A stretch of 64,000 nt of DNA from Hymenobacter profundi (GCF_019334315.1 NZ_JAHWGL010000013.1:1-64000), one strand, 5' to 3'. Positions 51,314-59,928 are shown, numbered from the stretch's first letter. The notes: generated from the sequence alone by a model not told the origin. Numbers and translations are program-made.

Positions 51314-53407
51314 ATGATGAATAAACCTTTACTGTCTTACCTGACAGCGGCGGCCGTGCTGGCAGGCTGCGCTGGTAGCTACCGCACGGCAACCAACGCT
51401 ACCGCTACCACCGCCGCGTCCAAAGCCGCAGGCCCCATACTTCCTGGCGTGGGCCTCGATGTGGCCGATCTGGACACCACCGTATCGCCCTGCGACGATT
51501 TCTTTCACTACTCCGGTGGCAACTGGTTACGCAACAACCCCATTCCGGCCTATGCCTCTAGCTGGGGGCCGCGCAACCTGCTCGGCGACCGGACGCAGGC
51601 GCTGCTGAAGCAGATTCTGGAAGATGCCGCCAACACCCGCGCTTCTAAGGGCTCCAACCTGCAAAAGGTAGGCGACTACTACGCCTCTGGTATGGATTCG
51701 GTGGGGCTGGACCGCGCCGGGTTAAAGTACTTGCAGCCCGAGCTGCGCCGCATCGACGCCATCATCAGCCGCGACGCATTGCGCCGGGAGCTGGCCCACC
51801 AGCAAACACTGGGCACGGGCGCCTACTTCCGCGCCGGTGTCAGCCCCGACCGCAAAAACAGCTCGGTCTATGCCGTGAACCTGAACCAGGGCGGCTTGAG
51901 CATGCCCGACCGCGACTACTACCTCAAAGACGACGTCCGCTCTACCACCGTGCGCAACGCCTACGTAGAGTATATGACGACGGTGTTTGAACTGCTGGGC
52001 AATGCACCCGCTACGGCCCAGCAGAGAGCGGCCAACGTGCTGGCCCTGGAAACGCGCCTGGCCCGCGCCAGCAAAAGCCGCGTGGAGCTGCGCGACCCCT
52101 ACGCCAACTACAATAAGATGCCGCTGGCGGAGTTCGACCGCGCTTACCCCGCCGTGGGCCTCGGCGACATGCTGAAACAAAACGGCCTGGGCGCCGTGCA
52201 AGAGGTGATTGTGGGGCAGCCGGCCTTCTTTCAGGAGCTGAACACGGTGCTGCAAAGCACGCCGCTGCTAGAGCAGAAAACCTACCTCACATGGCAGTTG
52301 GTATCGTCCATTACGTCGGCACTACCCCAGGCCTACTCCGATGCCGCGTTCCGGTTTCAGCAGGTACAGAGCGGCACCAAGCAGCAGCCTACCCGCTGGA
52401 AACGCATGCTGGCCGCTACCGATGGTACCTTAGGCGAAGCCTTTGGGCAGCTGTATGTAGATAAAGCCTTTTCGCCGGAGGCCAAGCAGAAGGCCTTGGA
52501 TATGCTTGCCAACATCAAGGAATCGATGGCCGAGCACATCCGCTCCAACACCTGGATGAGCAGCGCCACCAAAACCGAAGCCCTGAAAAAGCTGAACGCC
52601 CTGCGTGTGAAAATCGGCTACCCCGATAAGTGGAAGGATTATTCTACGCTGAATATCTCGCGCGAATCCTACTTGCAAAACGTGCTGGCTGCCCGGCAGT
52701 GGAACTACGCCCGCAACGTGGAAAAGTACGGCCAGCCCATCGACCGCACCGAGTGGGGCATGACGCCGCCTACCATCAATGCGTACTACAGCCCGGCCAT
52801 GAACGAAATCGTGTTTCCGGCGGGCTACCTCCAACCGCCGTTCTTCGACCCAAAGGCCGACGACGCGGTGAACTACGGTGCCATTGGCGGCGTAATGGGC
52901 CACGAAATGACCCACGCCTTCGACGACCAGGGCCGGCAGTACGACTCGGAGGGCAACCTGCGCGACTGGTGGACCAAAGCCGATGGAGAGGAGTTTACCA
53001 AGCGCGCCGCCGTGGTGGGCACGCAGTACTCGGCCTTCTCGCCCCTCGATTCGGTGTACGTGAACGGCAAGCTGACTATGGGCGAGAACCTAGCCGATTT
53101 CTCGGGCCTTACTATTGTCTACGATGCTTTGCAAAAGCAACTTCAGCAGAAGTACGGCAGCAAGCCCCGCCCGCGCTACGATGGCTTCACGCCCGAGCAG
53201 CGCTTTTTCCTGAGCTGGGCGCAGCTGCGGCGCACCAACATCCGGCCCGAAGCCCTGCGCCAGCAAATCCTCACTGACCCCCACTCCCCCGGTCAGTACC
53301 GCACCATTGGGCCCCTCATGAACATGCCACAGTTCTACGAAGCCTTCGGCTGCCAGCCCGGCCAGAAGATGGTGCGTAATACGGAGGACCGGGCGAAGAT
53401 TTGGTAA
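51314..53407 (+). CDS. M13 family zinc metallopeptidase (neprilysin-like), lipoprotein
   Basis: 697 residues. Signal with lipobox (AVLAGCAGSY), so anchored to a membrane facing the periplasm or surface. The catalytic zinc motif is GHEMTHAFDDQG (His530, Glu531, His534), with the third ligand Glu591 in GENLADFSG. The substrate-side NAYYSPAMNEIVFPAGYLQP is the typical M13 segment. The large helical N-terminal domain (PCDDFFHYSGGNWL onward) and the ending around AFGCQPGQKMVR are standard. It should cleave small peptides in the envelope. A signal and full length suggest it is active. Confidence 0.96.
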   Translation: MMNKPLLSYLTAAAVLAGCAGSYRTATNATATTAASKAAGPILPGVGLDVADLDTTVSPCDDFFHYSGGNWLRNNPIPAYASSWGPRNLLGDRTQALLKQILEDAANTRASKGSNLQKVGDYYASGMDSVGLDRAGLKYLQPELRRIDAIISRDALRRELAHQQTLGTGAYFRAGVSPDRKNSSVYAVNLNQGGLSMPDRDYYLKDDVRSTTVRNAYVEYMTTVFELLGNAPATAQQRAANVLALETRLARASKSRVELRDPYANYNKMPLAEFDRAYPAVGLGDMLKQNGLGAVQEVIVGQPAFFQELNTVLQSTPLLEQKTYLTWQLVSSITSALPQAYSDAAFRFQQVQSGTKQQPTRWKRMLAATDGTLGEAFGQLYVDKAFSPEAKQKALDMLANIKESMAEHIRSNTWMSSATKTEALKKLNALRVKIGYPDKWKDYSTLNISRESYLQNVLAARQWNYARNVEKYGQPIDRTEWGMTPPTINAYYSPAMNEIVFPAGYLQPPFFDPKADDAVNYGAIGGVMGHEMTHAFDDQGRQYDSEGNLRDWWTKADGEEFTKRAAVVGTQYSAFSPLDSVYVNGKLTMGENLADFSGLTIVYDALQKQLQQKYGSKPRPRYDGFTPEQRFFLSWAQLRRTNIRPEALRQQILTDPHSPGQYRTIGPLMNMPQFYEAFGCQPGQKMVRNTEDRAKIW

Positions 53408-53436
53408 GAACGGCGGCAAAAGCCAGTGCTGTGTGC

Positions 53437-53496
53437 AAGCCCCTTGTGGAGGCAGAAAGTACCCTGTGTACCTACTGCCTCCGCAAGGGGCTTTTG
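53437..53496 (+). terminator. Terminator after the M13 peptidase gene
   Basis: Arms AAGCCCCTTG.GGAGGCAG and the reverse complement CTGCCTCC.CAAGGGGCTT make a long stem with one mismatch, followed by TTTTG. The remaining spacer to 53786 (about 290 bp) holds nothing recognisable. Confidence 0.85.
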
Positions 53497-53786
53497 TATA
53501 AAGTGTAAAGACCGAAATGGTACTATTTTACTTTTAGGTAGAAAGGATTTAATAAGAGACAGTCGACAATGGAGAAGCTAATGGTTTCTTAACAAGCAAC
53601 TGAATCAACGGGCTAGGTAATTGCGGCCTCATTTGTGATACCCCAACCCACGATGAGTTCAGCCTACTCTTTGAAGGGTAGGATAGAAGCTAACCAAGAA
53701 TCGATACGACGATGACTCGCGGCGTAACGAGTTGGTCATAGAATACTTCCATTCTGCTTTTTCGCCTTCCAACATTCTTTCCTGCT

Positions 53787-54674
53787 ATGAAAAAAGACTA
53801 CCTATTTTTTTTGCTGGCGGCAGCTGGTCTGGGTGCAGCACCCGCTGCACAGGCACAGTCCTTCATTAAAGCCAATCAGTACCTTTCGGTTGGAGCTAGC
53901 CTGAGCGCCTTCAACTACTTTGGCGACCTGACGCCCCGCGTTAGCTTTGCCAGCGTACGTATGGCAGCCGTGAGACCAGGGTTTGGCTTCCACGTTACGC
54001 AACGCCTAACGCCTTACGTATCGGTGCGTGGCGCTTTGTCGTTTGGGCGCATCACCGGCTCCGATCAACAGGCTGCTGGCAAGGAAGCTGCGTACCGCTA
54101 CTACCGCAACCTAAACTTCACAAGTAATATACAGGAGCTATCGGTAGTAGGTATCTTCGATCTGGTGCCTAATCACAGCCAGGCGGTGAACCGTATGCCC
54201 ATCGTGCCCTACGTGTTTGGGGGTATAGCCGGCTTTCATTTCAATCCGAAAGGTACCGTGGATGGTGGTACCGTACCGGCTGGCCTCAAACCGGACGCCC
54301 AAGTGGAGTTGCAGCCGTTGCGCACAGAGGGTCGCTACTACCACCGCGCGCAGATAGCTATTCCTTTCGGCGCTGGCGTGCGTATGAAAGTGGCCAAGAA
54401 CATGGATGTAGGCGTGGAACTGGGTTGGCGCAAAACTTTCACCGACTACCTGGATGACGTGAGCACCACCTACGTGAGCATGGCTAAGCTATCGACGCCT
54501 GCGGCTCGCTATTTTGGGCATAGCATTACACGGACTGACCAAGATACGCCTGCGCAAATGGATGTGCCGGGGGCCTTGCGTGGCAGCAGTGCACAAAAGG
54601 ATTGGTACATCACAACAGGTATTTCTGTAAGTTATATTCTGAAAAAACAGATGAAAACCAATAAATTTAGATAG
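53787..54674 (+). CDS. PorG-like (DUF6089) outer-membrane beta-barrel protein
   Basis: 295 residues with a signal peptide (LFFLLAAAGLGAAPAAQAQ). The signature SAFNYFGDLTPRVSF near the N-terminus, then VPYVFGGIAGFHFNPKG, VELQPLRTEGRYY and IAIPFGAGVRMKV, matches the DUF6089/PorG group. PorG is a component of the T9SS outer-membrane machinery in some Bacteroidota, and this window encodes T9SS cargo. The link to T9SS is by family resemblance only; many paralogues have no assigned role. The C-terminus carries a polar Lys-rich tail after the last strand. Confidence 0.75.
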   Translation: MKKDYLFFLLAAAGLGAAPAAQAQSFIKANQYLSVGASLSAFNYFGDLTPRVSFASVRMAAVRPGFGFHVTQRLTPYVSVRGALSFGRITGSDQQAAGKEAAYRYYRNLNFTSNIQELSVVGIFDLVPNHSQAVNRMPIVPYVFGGIAGFHFNPKGTVDGGTVPAGLKPDAQVELQPLRTEGRYYHRAQIAIPFGAGVRMKVAKNMDVGVELGWRKTFTDYLDDVSTTYVSMAKLSTPAARYFGHSITRTDQDTPAQMDVPGALRGSSAQKDWYITTGISVSYILKKQMKTNKFR

Positions 54675-54729
54675 GTATATACTTGATGTATATATACTTA
54701 CAAAAAAATTATTAGTATTTGTCTTATAT

Positions 54730-54769
54730 GATGTCGCTACCTTATTAGGTAGCGACATTACTTTTTTTG
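54730..54769 (+). terminator. Terminator after the PorG-like gene
   Basis: Perfect 12-bp arms ATGTCGCTACCT and AGGTAGCGACAT with a 4-nt loop, then TACTTTTTTT. Confidence 0.9.
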
Positions 54770-54789
54770 AGGCTCATCATATCCTTTAT

Positions 54790-54823
54790 TACGAAATAAT
54801 CGTAGTATTACGAAATAATCGTA
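54790..54823 (+). promoter_or_regulatory. Tandem operator dyads, probably BlaI-type repressor sites
   Basis: TACGAAATAATCGTA occurs twice exactly, at 54790-54804 and 54809-54823, a 19-bp period. Each copy is itself an inverted repeat (TACGA-N5-TCGTA). The second copy ends 9 nt before the ATG of the BlaI-like repressor gene. Position, symmetry and tandem copy number fit autoregulatory repressor binding. Confidence 0.75.
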
Positions 54824-54832
54824 TTAATTGAT

Positions 54833-55198
54833 ATGGAACGACTTACCCAACCCGAAGAAGAAGCCATGCAGGTGCTGTGGCAGCTGGATGGTGGCTTTGT
54901 GAAAGAGGTGCTAGAGCGCCTGCCCGAGCCCCAGCCGCCTTACACCACCCTGGCCTCTACCATCCGCAACCTGGAGCGCAAGGGCTACGTGCGCGCCGAA
55001 AAGCTGGGCAACTCTTACCGCTACGCCCCGCTGGTGCGCAACGAGGAGTACCGACGCCGCTTCATGAGCAATTTTGTGAGCGACTATTTCCGCAACTCTT
55101 ATAAAGAGGTAGTATCGTTTTTTGCGAAAGAGCAGAAAATCAGCGCCGACGAGTTGCAGGAGATTATCCGCATGATTGAGGACGGTAAACGCGATTAG
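54833..55198 (+). CDS. BlaI/MecI/CopY family transcriptional repressor
   Basis: A 121-residue winged-helix repressor. The N-terminal wHTH starts LTQPEEEAMQVLWQLDGGFV, with the recognition helix in YTTLASTIRNLERKGYV and the wing in KLGNSYRYAPLV. The C-terminal helices (residues 70-121) would dimerise and carry the usual protease-sensitive region. It is paired with a BlaR1-like M56 peptidase gene 2 nt downstream. Two perfect dyads lie in front of the gene, so it probably represses its own operon. In Bacteroidota such pairs usually do not control a beta-lactamase, and none is seen here. Confidence 0.93.
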   Translation: MERLTQPEEEAMQVLWQLDGGFVKEVLERLPEPQPPYTTLASTIRNLERKGYVRAEKLGNSYRYAPLVRNEEYRRRFMSNFVSDYFRNSYKEVVSFFAKEQKISADELQEIIRMIEDGKRD

Positions 55199-55200
55199 CT

Positions 55201-56613
55201 ATGCCTGCGCTACTCCTCTATCTGCTGCAAGTGAATGGGGCATTGCTGCTGTTCTACGCCGGTTATTGGCTGGTGCTGCGCCGCCTCACGTTCTACACGC
55301 TCAACCGCTGGTATCTACTGTTCTCGGTAGGCTTTTCGGCTGCTTACCCGGTAGTAGATGTCAGCGCGTGGCTGGCCCGGCCGGTGGCTGCCACTACGCA
55401 GGTGCTAGGCGAAACCTGGACCTACCTGCCCACTGCCGCCGCGCCTGCTTTCACCTATTGGACCAGCCTCGAATGGGCGTATTGGGTAGGGGTAGGCGTG
55501 TTGTTGCTGCGCTTGCTTGCGCAACTAACGGGCTTGTACCGCATCCGGCGAGCCTCACGGCCGGCGCAGTGGCACGGGCAGCAGTACCGGAGGGTAGGGG
55601 CCGCCATGAATCCGTTTTCGTTTGGGCGTACCGTCTATCTCAACCCCGATCAGCATGCCCCCTCCGAGCTGCCGGCCATTCTGCGCCATGAGCAGGTGCA
55701 CGTGCAACAGTGGCACACCCTAGATGTATTGGTGGCTCAACTCGCGCAGGTCTTTTGCTGGTTCAATCCGGGGGTGTGGCTACTGCGCCAGGCGGTGCAG
55801 GAAAACCTAGAGTTCATTACCGACCGCGCCGTGCTACGCGCCGGCCTGCTCGATGCCAAAGCCTACCAGTATAGCCTGCTAAAGCTCAGTACGCTGGCGC
55901 CCAGTGCGGCCCTAGCGAATCATTTCACCTTTCTCACTCTTAAAAACCGCATTGCCATGATGAACAAGAAGCGTTCCGCTACTGCCTATCTGGGGTTGTA
56001 TGCGCTGCTGATACCAGGATTAGCATTGCTGGCATTCGCCTGTGCCCCGCAAGGTGAGCCTGCGGGTGATGAGATGGAAGTACGAAAAACTTCATCAGCA
56101 AGGTTTGACGCCATGAGCGACAGTACGCTGTTCTTTTTAGATGGTAAACCGAGTAGTAAAGCTGCTGTTGAAGCTATTCCTGAAATAGGCATAGTGCAAA
56201 TACATGGAGCAGGGGGGCGCTTTAGAGGAGAATTTGGACCAGGTGTTAAGCGCATTTTTTTAGTGATTACAAAAACAGGTGAAAACTCGCCGGCAACGAA
56301 AGCATTTCGGCAGAAATATGGTTTTCAAACGCGTGCTGAGTTTGAAAAAGAAGAAGCAGAGAGACCTGCCAAAGAGGCCCGCGAAAGAGAAGAAATACGT
56401 CAGCGGGATGAAAGATTTAAGCAATTGCCCGACGCGCTGTATATCCTGAACGGCGAACCGGTAGATAAAGAAGAAATCAGCGAGATAAATGCTGAAGCCA
56501 TTGAAAGCGTAAACGTGCTAAAAGGCAAGCAAGCAATTGAACAGTATGGCGAAAAAGGGCGTAACGACGTAGTCATAGTCATTACCAAAAAACATTCACA
56601 ATCAACTAACTAG
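55201..56613 (+). CDS. BlaR1-type M56 sensor peptidase with unusual C-terminal modules
   Basis: 470 residues. Membrane helices lie near 5-25, 35-52, 92-112 and 263-280. The M56 zinc site is LRHEQVHVQQW (His163, Glu164, His167), with a later ligand region QENLEFITDRAVL (Glu204). The receptor part after the last helix is not a penicillin-binding domain. Instead it contains two plug/carboxypeptidase-D-like modules: FFLDGKPSSK... and YILNGEPVDKEEISEINAEA, the latter ending QYGEKGRNDVVIVITKK. Between them is a Glu/Lys/Arg-rich coiled segment. Base composition becomes clearly more AT-rich from about 56050. It should cleave the BlaI repressor when a signal arrives, but the ligand is unknown. Confidence 0.9.
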   Translation: MPALLLYLLQVNGALLLFYAGYWLVLRRLTFYTLNRWYLLFSVGFSAAYPVVDVSAWLARPVAATTQVLGETWTYLPTAAAPAFTYWTSLEWAYWVGVGVLLLRLLAQLTGLYRIRRASRPAQWHGQQYRRVGAAMNPFSFGRTVYLNPDQHAPSELPAILRHEQVHVQQWHTLDVLVAQLAQVFCWFNPGVWLLRQAVQENLEFITDRAVLRAGLLDAKAYQYSLLKLSTLAPSAALANHFTFLTLKNRIAMMNKKRSATAYLGLYALLIPGLALLAFACAPQGEPAGDEMEVRKTSSARFDAMSDSTLFFLDGKPSSKAAVEAIPEIGIVQIHGAGGRFRGEFGPGVKRIFLVITKTGENSPATKAFRQKYGFQTRAEFEKEEAERPAKEAREREEIRQRDERFKQLPDALYILNGEPVDKEEISEINAEAIESVNVLKGKQAIEQYGEKGRNDVVIVITKKHSQSTN

Positions 56614-56634
56614 CTGCACAGGCAGTCCATTATC

Positions 56635-57204
56635 ATGAAAACTACCAAAACCATTACCGCAGGAATTGTAACGCTGTTGTTAGTCGCTGGCGGCCTAGGC
56701 AGCCAATCGGCGCAAGCGCAGGCTCCTAAACTAAGCGCGGCGAAACAAGGTCCGCTCGCCTACTATGTAGATGGCGTGCTGACTTCGAACGAAGCACTGA
56801 ACGATACTAAGCCAGAGGAAATTGAGGTCATGAACGTCGTGAAAGACAAAGCCGTGTTGGCTACGCTCGATCCCGCAGCAGCCAATGGTGCTATTATCGT
56901 CACCACCAAGAAGAATAAAGACTCGGAGGCGGTGAAGGCGTTCAACAAAAAGCACAATATCACCTACACGCCTCCTAGCCCAGAGGTGAAAAAAATAAAC
57001 GATGCTGTAATGAGCGGCACCGGCCTGTCGGCCGGCGAACTGGGCGGCCGGCTGCTACTGGTGAACGACAAAGAAGCCACGTTGGAGCAATCGAAAATAG
57101 CGCACGGCCAACTATCGTCGATCTACGTGCTAGACGCGGCAAAAGCCACCAAGCGCTATGGTGAAAAAGGCAAAAACGGCGCGGTGGTTATCACCACGAA
57201 GTAG
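56635..57204 (+). CDS. Secreted protein with two plug-like modules
   Basis: 189 residues with a signal peptide (TAGIVTLLLVAGGLGSQSAQA). Two copies of the same motif found in the preceding BlaR1 ectodomain are visible: YYVDGVLTSNEALN...EIEVMNVVKD...NGAIIVTTKK and, at the end, LLLVNDKEATLEQ...SIYVLDAAKATKRYGEKGKN followed by GAVVITTK. The module resembles the first strands of TonB receptor plug domains. It lies 21 nt after the BlaR1 gene and is closed by a terminator, so it belongs to the same operon. It may be a soluble partner or decoy ligand for the sensor. Confidence 0.78.
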   Translation: MKTTKTITAGIVTLLLVAGGLGSQSAQAQAPKLSAAKQGPLAYYVDGVLTSNEALNDTKPEEIEVMNVVKDKAVLATLDPAAANGAIIVTTKKNKDSEAVKAFNKKHNITYTPPSPEVKKINDAVMSGTGLSAGELGGRLLLVNDKEATLEQSKIAHGQLSSIYVLDAAKATKRYGEKGKNGAVVITTK

Positions 57205-57226
57205 ATATCTTATACCAGTAGAAAGC

Positions 57227-57260
57227 AAAAAAGCGCAGGGTAATTGCCCCGCGCTTTTTT
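57227..57260. terminator. Bidirectional terminator
   Basis: AAAAAAGCGC and GCGCTTTTTT arms with a GGG/CCC inner pairing, ending the BlaI operon and the small lipoprotein gene from the other side. Confidence 0.9.
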
Positions 57261-57283
57261 GTTGGTAGGCGAAATAGTACGCG

Positions 57284-57511
57284 CTACTTCACTTTCACTT
57301 CGCCGTCGTCGGCGTCTTTCTTTACTTTATTGCCTTCAGCGTCTTTGATCTTGATGTCGCCGTCGTCCTGCTTCTTGATTTTGCTGCCGTCTGCACCCTT
57401 GATAGTCGTGCCGGCGGGCATGTCCTCGGCGCGCTCCATGGCTGTTTGGTCCTGTGAGCAGGAAGCCAGCGAGAGGGTAGCGCCAGCCAGGAGTAGGAAA
57501 AGCATTTTCAT
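57284..57511 (-). CDS. Small lipoprotein with acidic/basic repeats
   Basis: 75 residues. Lipoprotein signal MKMLFLLLAGATLSLASC with Cys18. The mature 57 residues are highly charged, with repeated Gly-x-Lys units (GADGSKIKKQDDGDIKIKD, AEGNKVKKDADDGEVKVK) suggesting short parallel strands. No family was recognised. The length is complete and the signal clear, so it is considered real. Convergent with the BlaI operon. Confidence 0.7.
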   Translation of the reverse strand: MKMLFLLLAGATLSLASCSQDQTAMERAEDMPAGTTIKGADGSKIKKQDDGDIKIKDAEGNKVKKDADDGEVKVK

Positions 57512-57670
57512 ACAGAAGAGAGAAAAGGGTGGGTATAAGGTAGGTATGCTAGGCTAACGGCCTTCCCTGGCTGTACGCTGCTGCGTGCGGAGGGTTATAG
57601 GCTCGGCAGGAGCCAGCGGCAACTACTGCCTATTTGGTAATTCCGCGTCGGTGTCAGACCTTCGCCGTTG

Positions 57671-58096
57671 ATGCGTATGGCTGCCTCTTCTACTGTGTAC
57701 TTCGAGAATGCTGCTGGTCGTTTACTGACCGATTCGGCAGGTTTTCTGCGGGTGGTATGGAGCAATCAGCCGCGTGGCCCCAAGGATGTGGAAGCACTTT
57801 TTACGCACATGACGCGTGCCTTGCAGCAGTACGGTTGGGGTCGGATTCTGATTAACCAAGTAAACATGCGCCGTTTCACGCCTCAGGAGCAAGAGTGGGT
57901 AGCCAACGAATGGCTGCCGCACGCTGTGCGGGAAGGAGGCTACCGCTTTGGGGCTGTACTGGTGTCGCCGGATGTGATGACGCGCCTCGCCACGGCCTAC
58001 ATTACCACCAAAATACAGGGCCTACCCTTGGTATATCACTCCTTTGATGAGGAGGCCACAGCCGTGAGCTGGCTGCTGCGGCAGGTAGGGTGGTAG
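57671..58096 (+). CDS. Hypothetical protein, STAS/SpoIIAA-like pattern
   Basis: 141 residues from the ATG at 57671 (a TTG lies one codon earlier and another ATG at 57677). It begins VYFENAAGRLLTDSAGFLRV and has an alternating strand/helix layout with GPKDVEALFTHMTRALQQYG, GRILINQVNMRRFTP, then a Trp-rich VANEWLPHAVREGGYRFGAV and a final SFDEEATAVSWLLRQ. This resembles small STAS/SEC14-like proteins common in this group. No catalytic residues. Convergent and almost touching the DUF4269 gene (2 nt). Confidence 0.65.
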   Translation: MRMAASSTVYFENAAGRLLTDSAGFLRVVWSNQPRGPKDVEALFTHMTRALQQYGWGRILINQVNMRRFTPQEQEWVANEWLPHAVREGGYRFGAVLVSPDVMTRLATAYITTKIQGLPLVYHSFDEEATAVSWLLRQVGW

Positions 58097-58098
58097 TG

Positions 58099-58671
58099 CT
58101 AGGGTAGGGGCGGCAGCCGGGCTTGCAACTCCGCTACGGTGTAGTGCTCCAGCGCTAGGAGGGCGTCGTAGGGGTTGCCTGGCAGTTGGAGTAGCGTAGC
58201 AAAGGCCGGCTCAGTTTTGATGCCTTGTTGCTTGAGTTGTTGCACGGCAGCCCGCCACGGTTCGCCCCCGACTTCTAATACCCGTTGTTCTACCAGCATG
58301 TGCCGCACGGCGTACTGTTGCCGGGAGGGGCATGCTTGCCCAAACACTTCCACGGCAAACGCCTGATACTGAAAGTTACAGACGATGGCCGGCTGGCCCT
58401 GGCCCACGGTTTCGCGTAGGACAAAGCCGGGTAAATCTGCGTAGTGCGTGTGCAGCAGCGCCCGAAATGCTTGCTCTTGCTTCGGGAATACTGCGCAAAT
58501 TACATCCAGGTCGCTGGCTGGCGTGGCAATGCTCAGCGGAATGGTGCCGGCCAGCACCGGGTCGAAAGCCTGCAACGTGGCCATAATGCCCAGTGCTTGC
58601 AGCGTATGATAGGCTTGTTGCTGGCGCGCGTCGCCGGTTAGTAGTGTGGCAAGGTCGGTGCAGTCGCGCAT
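58099..58671 (-). CDS. DUF4269 protein (nucleotidyltransferase-like)
   Basis: 190 residues. From the ATG at 58671 the N-terminus reads MRDCTDLATLLTGDARQQQA, matching the family start; a GTG start at 58707 is possible. The central motif LAGTIPLSIATPASDLDVIC has the Gly...Ser-Asp-Leu-Asp pattern of nucleotidyltransferase-fold proteins, with two acidic residues that could bind metal. The second half has FAVEVFGQACPSRQQYAVRH, where another acidic residue expected in such folds occurs. Substrate unknown. Function is not established for the family. Confidence 0.8.
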   Translation of the reverse strand: MRDCTDLATLLTGDARQQQAYHTLQALGIMATLQAFDPVLAGTIPLSIATPASDLDVICAVFPKQEQAFRALLHTHYADLPGFVLRETVGQGQPAIVCNFQYQAFAVEVFGQACPSRQQYAVRHMLVEQRVLEVGGEPWRAAVQQLKQQGIKTEPAFATLLQLPGNPYDALLALEHYTVAELQARLPPLP

Positions 58672-58733
58672 GTGGTATCGTTGGGCGGCTTCGGCTATCT
58701 TGCGCACTGTTTCATCACCTCCTCACTAGCGCT

Positions 58734-59138
58734 ATGCCCACCGAGCCACTTGCCGTTCTCCAAGAATACTTCGATTTAGTACAGGCATTCAGTGTGGATA
58801 CTGCTGCCTACGCGGCGGTACTGCACCCCGAAGTAGAACAGCTGGAATACGCCAATGACCTCAACAAGCAGCCCGTGAGCCGCTCGTTCGACGAGATTCT
58901 GACCAACCTGCGGGCGGGACGGGAACTGCTCCTCGACCCCAGCTTTATTGTACATCACACCCACGTGGGCTCTACGGGCACAATAGTGGTTGAAGGCCGA
59001 TGGGAGGCCACTGTCCTCCACGACGCGGGGCCCGCAGTGCGCGGGCAACGCGTCGCGTCGGAGTTGTGCTTGGTGTTTGAATTTAAAGACGGCAAGATAT
59101 ACCGGCAGCGGCGCTACCCCTGCTACGAGCCGCTGTAG
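58734..59138 (+). CDS. NTF2-like (SnoaL-type) protein, paralogue of 50774
   Basis: 134 residues starting MPTEPLAVLQEYFDLV at 58734; the frame upstream to 58593 is antisense to the DUF4269 gene and is dropped. It shares with the 50774 protein the segments TAAYAAVLHPEVEQLEYAND, RSFDEILTNLRAGRELL and LVFEFKDGKIYRQRRYPCYE. The same NTF2-like fold is inferred. The two copies are 8 kb apart and diverged, so the duplication is not recent. Convergent with the DUF1080 gene (4 nt apart). Confidence 0.8.
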   Translation: MPTEPLAVLQEYFDLVQAFSVDTAAYAAVLHPEVEQLEYANDLNKQPVSRSFDEILTNLRAGRELLLDPSFIVHHTHVGSTGTIVVEGRWEATVLHDAGPAVRGQRVASELCLVFEFKDGKIYRQRRYPCYEPL

Positions 59139-59142
59139 CGGC

Positions 59143-59928
59143 TTACTTGCCTAGCTCACGTATCCAGATGTTGCGGAAGCTCAGCGGCTCGCTCTTGTCG
59201 CCGTGCGATTGGAGCTTGATGGGCGATGCGCCGTGCGCCTTGCCCTCGTAGCTGGCCTTGCCAATATACTGGGTAGGGCCATCCAACTCCACATTGTCCT
59301 GCACCACCACACCGTTGAACAGCACCGTTACGCGGGCAGGTGTTTGCAGTGTGCCGTCCGATTTGAAGGTAGGGGCAGTCCAGGCTACGTCATAGGTTTG
59401 CCACTCGCCGGCCTTGCGGGCGGGGTTAGCCAGCGGAATCTTTTGCTTATAAATGCTGCCCGCCATACCGTTCACGTAGGTTTTGTTGTCGTACGAGTCC
59501 AGGATTTGCAGCTCGTAGCCCGCATCACCCTTGCCGATAGAGGCCAGAAATAAACCGCTGTTGCCGCGCGCCTGCCCGGTGCCGCTGATGTTGGCCGGCA
59601 CACGCCACTCCAGGTGCAGCTGGTAGTTGGTGAAGGTGCGCTTGGTTTCGATGTTACCTTTGGTCTTATCAACGGTCATGATACCATTGGCTACCTTCCA
59701 GTCGGCTGGTTTGGAGCGGTCGTCTACCTTCACCCACTCTTGCAGGTTCTTACCATCAAACAGCACAATGGCGTCCGAAGGGGGCGCTACCATGGTAGTA
59801 GCGGCGCCGGGCGTTACCTTTTTAGGCACCGGCTCATACACTTCCGTGTCTTCGGGCTTGGCGTTTTGCTGGGCATACGCTGACATAGAAAGACCAAGAA
59901 GGGCCGTGGCAAGCAAAGGAAATTTCAT
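59143..59928 (-). CDS. DUF1080 family secreted protein (3-keto-disaccharide hydrolase-like)
   Basis: 261 residues with a signal peptide ending SAYAQ. The lectin-like fold of DUF1080 is evident: IVLFDGKNLQEWVKVD, WKVANGIMTVDKTKGNIETK, YQLHLEWRVPA, RGNSGLFLA, YELQILDSYDNKTYVNG, EWQTYDVAWTAP and a final PLSFRNIWIREL. This family includes periplasmic 3-keto-glucoside hydrolases. It is the last of five same-strand genes with isomerases, a permease and a cytochrome c, consistent with an oxidative sugar pathway. The Pro/Thr-rich stretch after the signal is a linker. Confidence 0.9.
   Translation of the reverse strand: MKFPLLATALLGLSMSAYAQQNAKPEDTEVYEPVPKKVTPGAATTMVAPPSDAIVLFDGKNLQEWVKVDDRSKPADWKVANGIMTVDKTKGNIETKRTFTNYQLHLEWRVPANISGTGQARGNSGLFLASIGKGDAGYELQILDSYDNKTYVNGMAGSIYKQKIPLANPARKAGEWQTYDVAWTAPTFKSDGTLQTPARVTVLFNGVVVQDNVELDGPTQYIGKASYEGKAHGASPIKLQSHGDKSEPLSFRNIWIRELGK

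Noticed and set aside
54790-54823. Two repeats before blaI considered as a tiny CRISPR-like array
   Set aside because: Only two 15-bp copies with a 4-bp gap and internal dyad symmetry; this is an operator layout.
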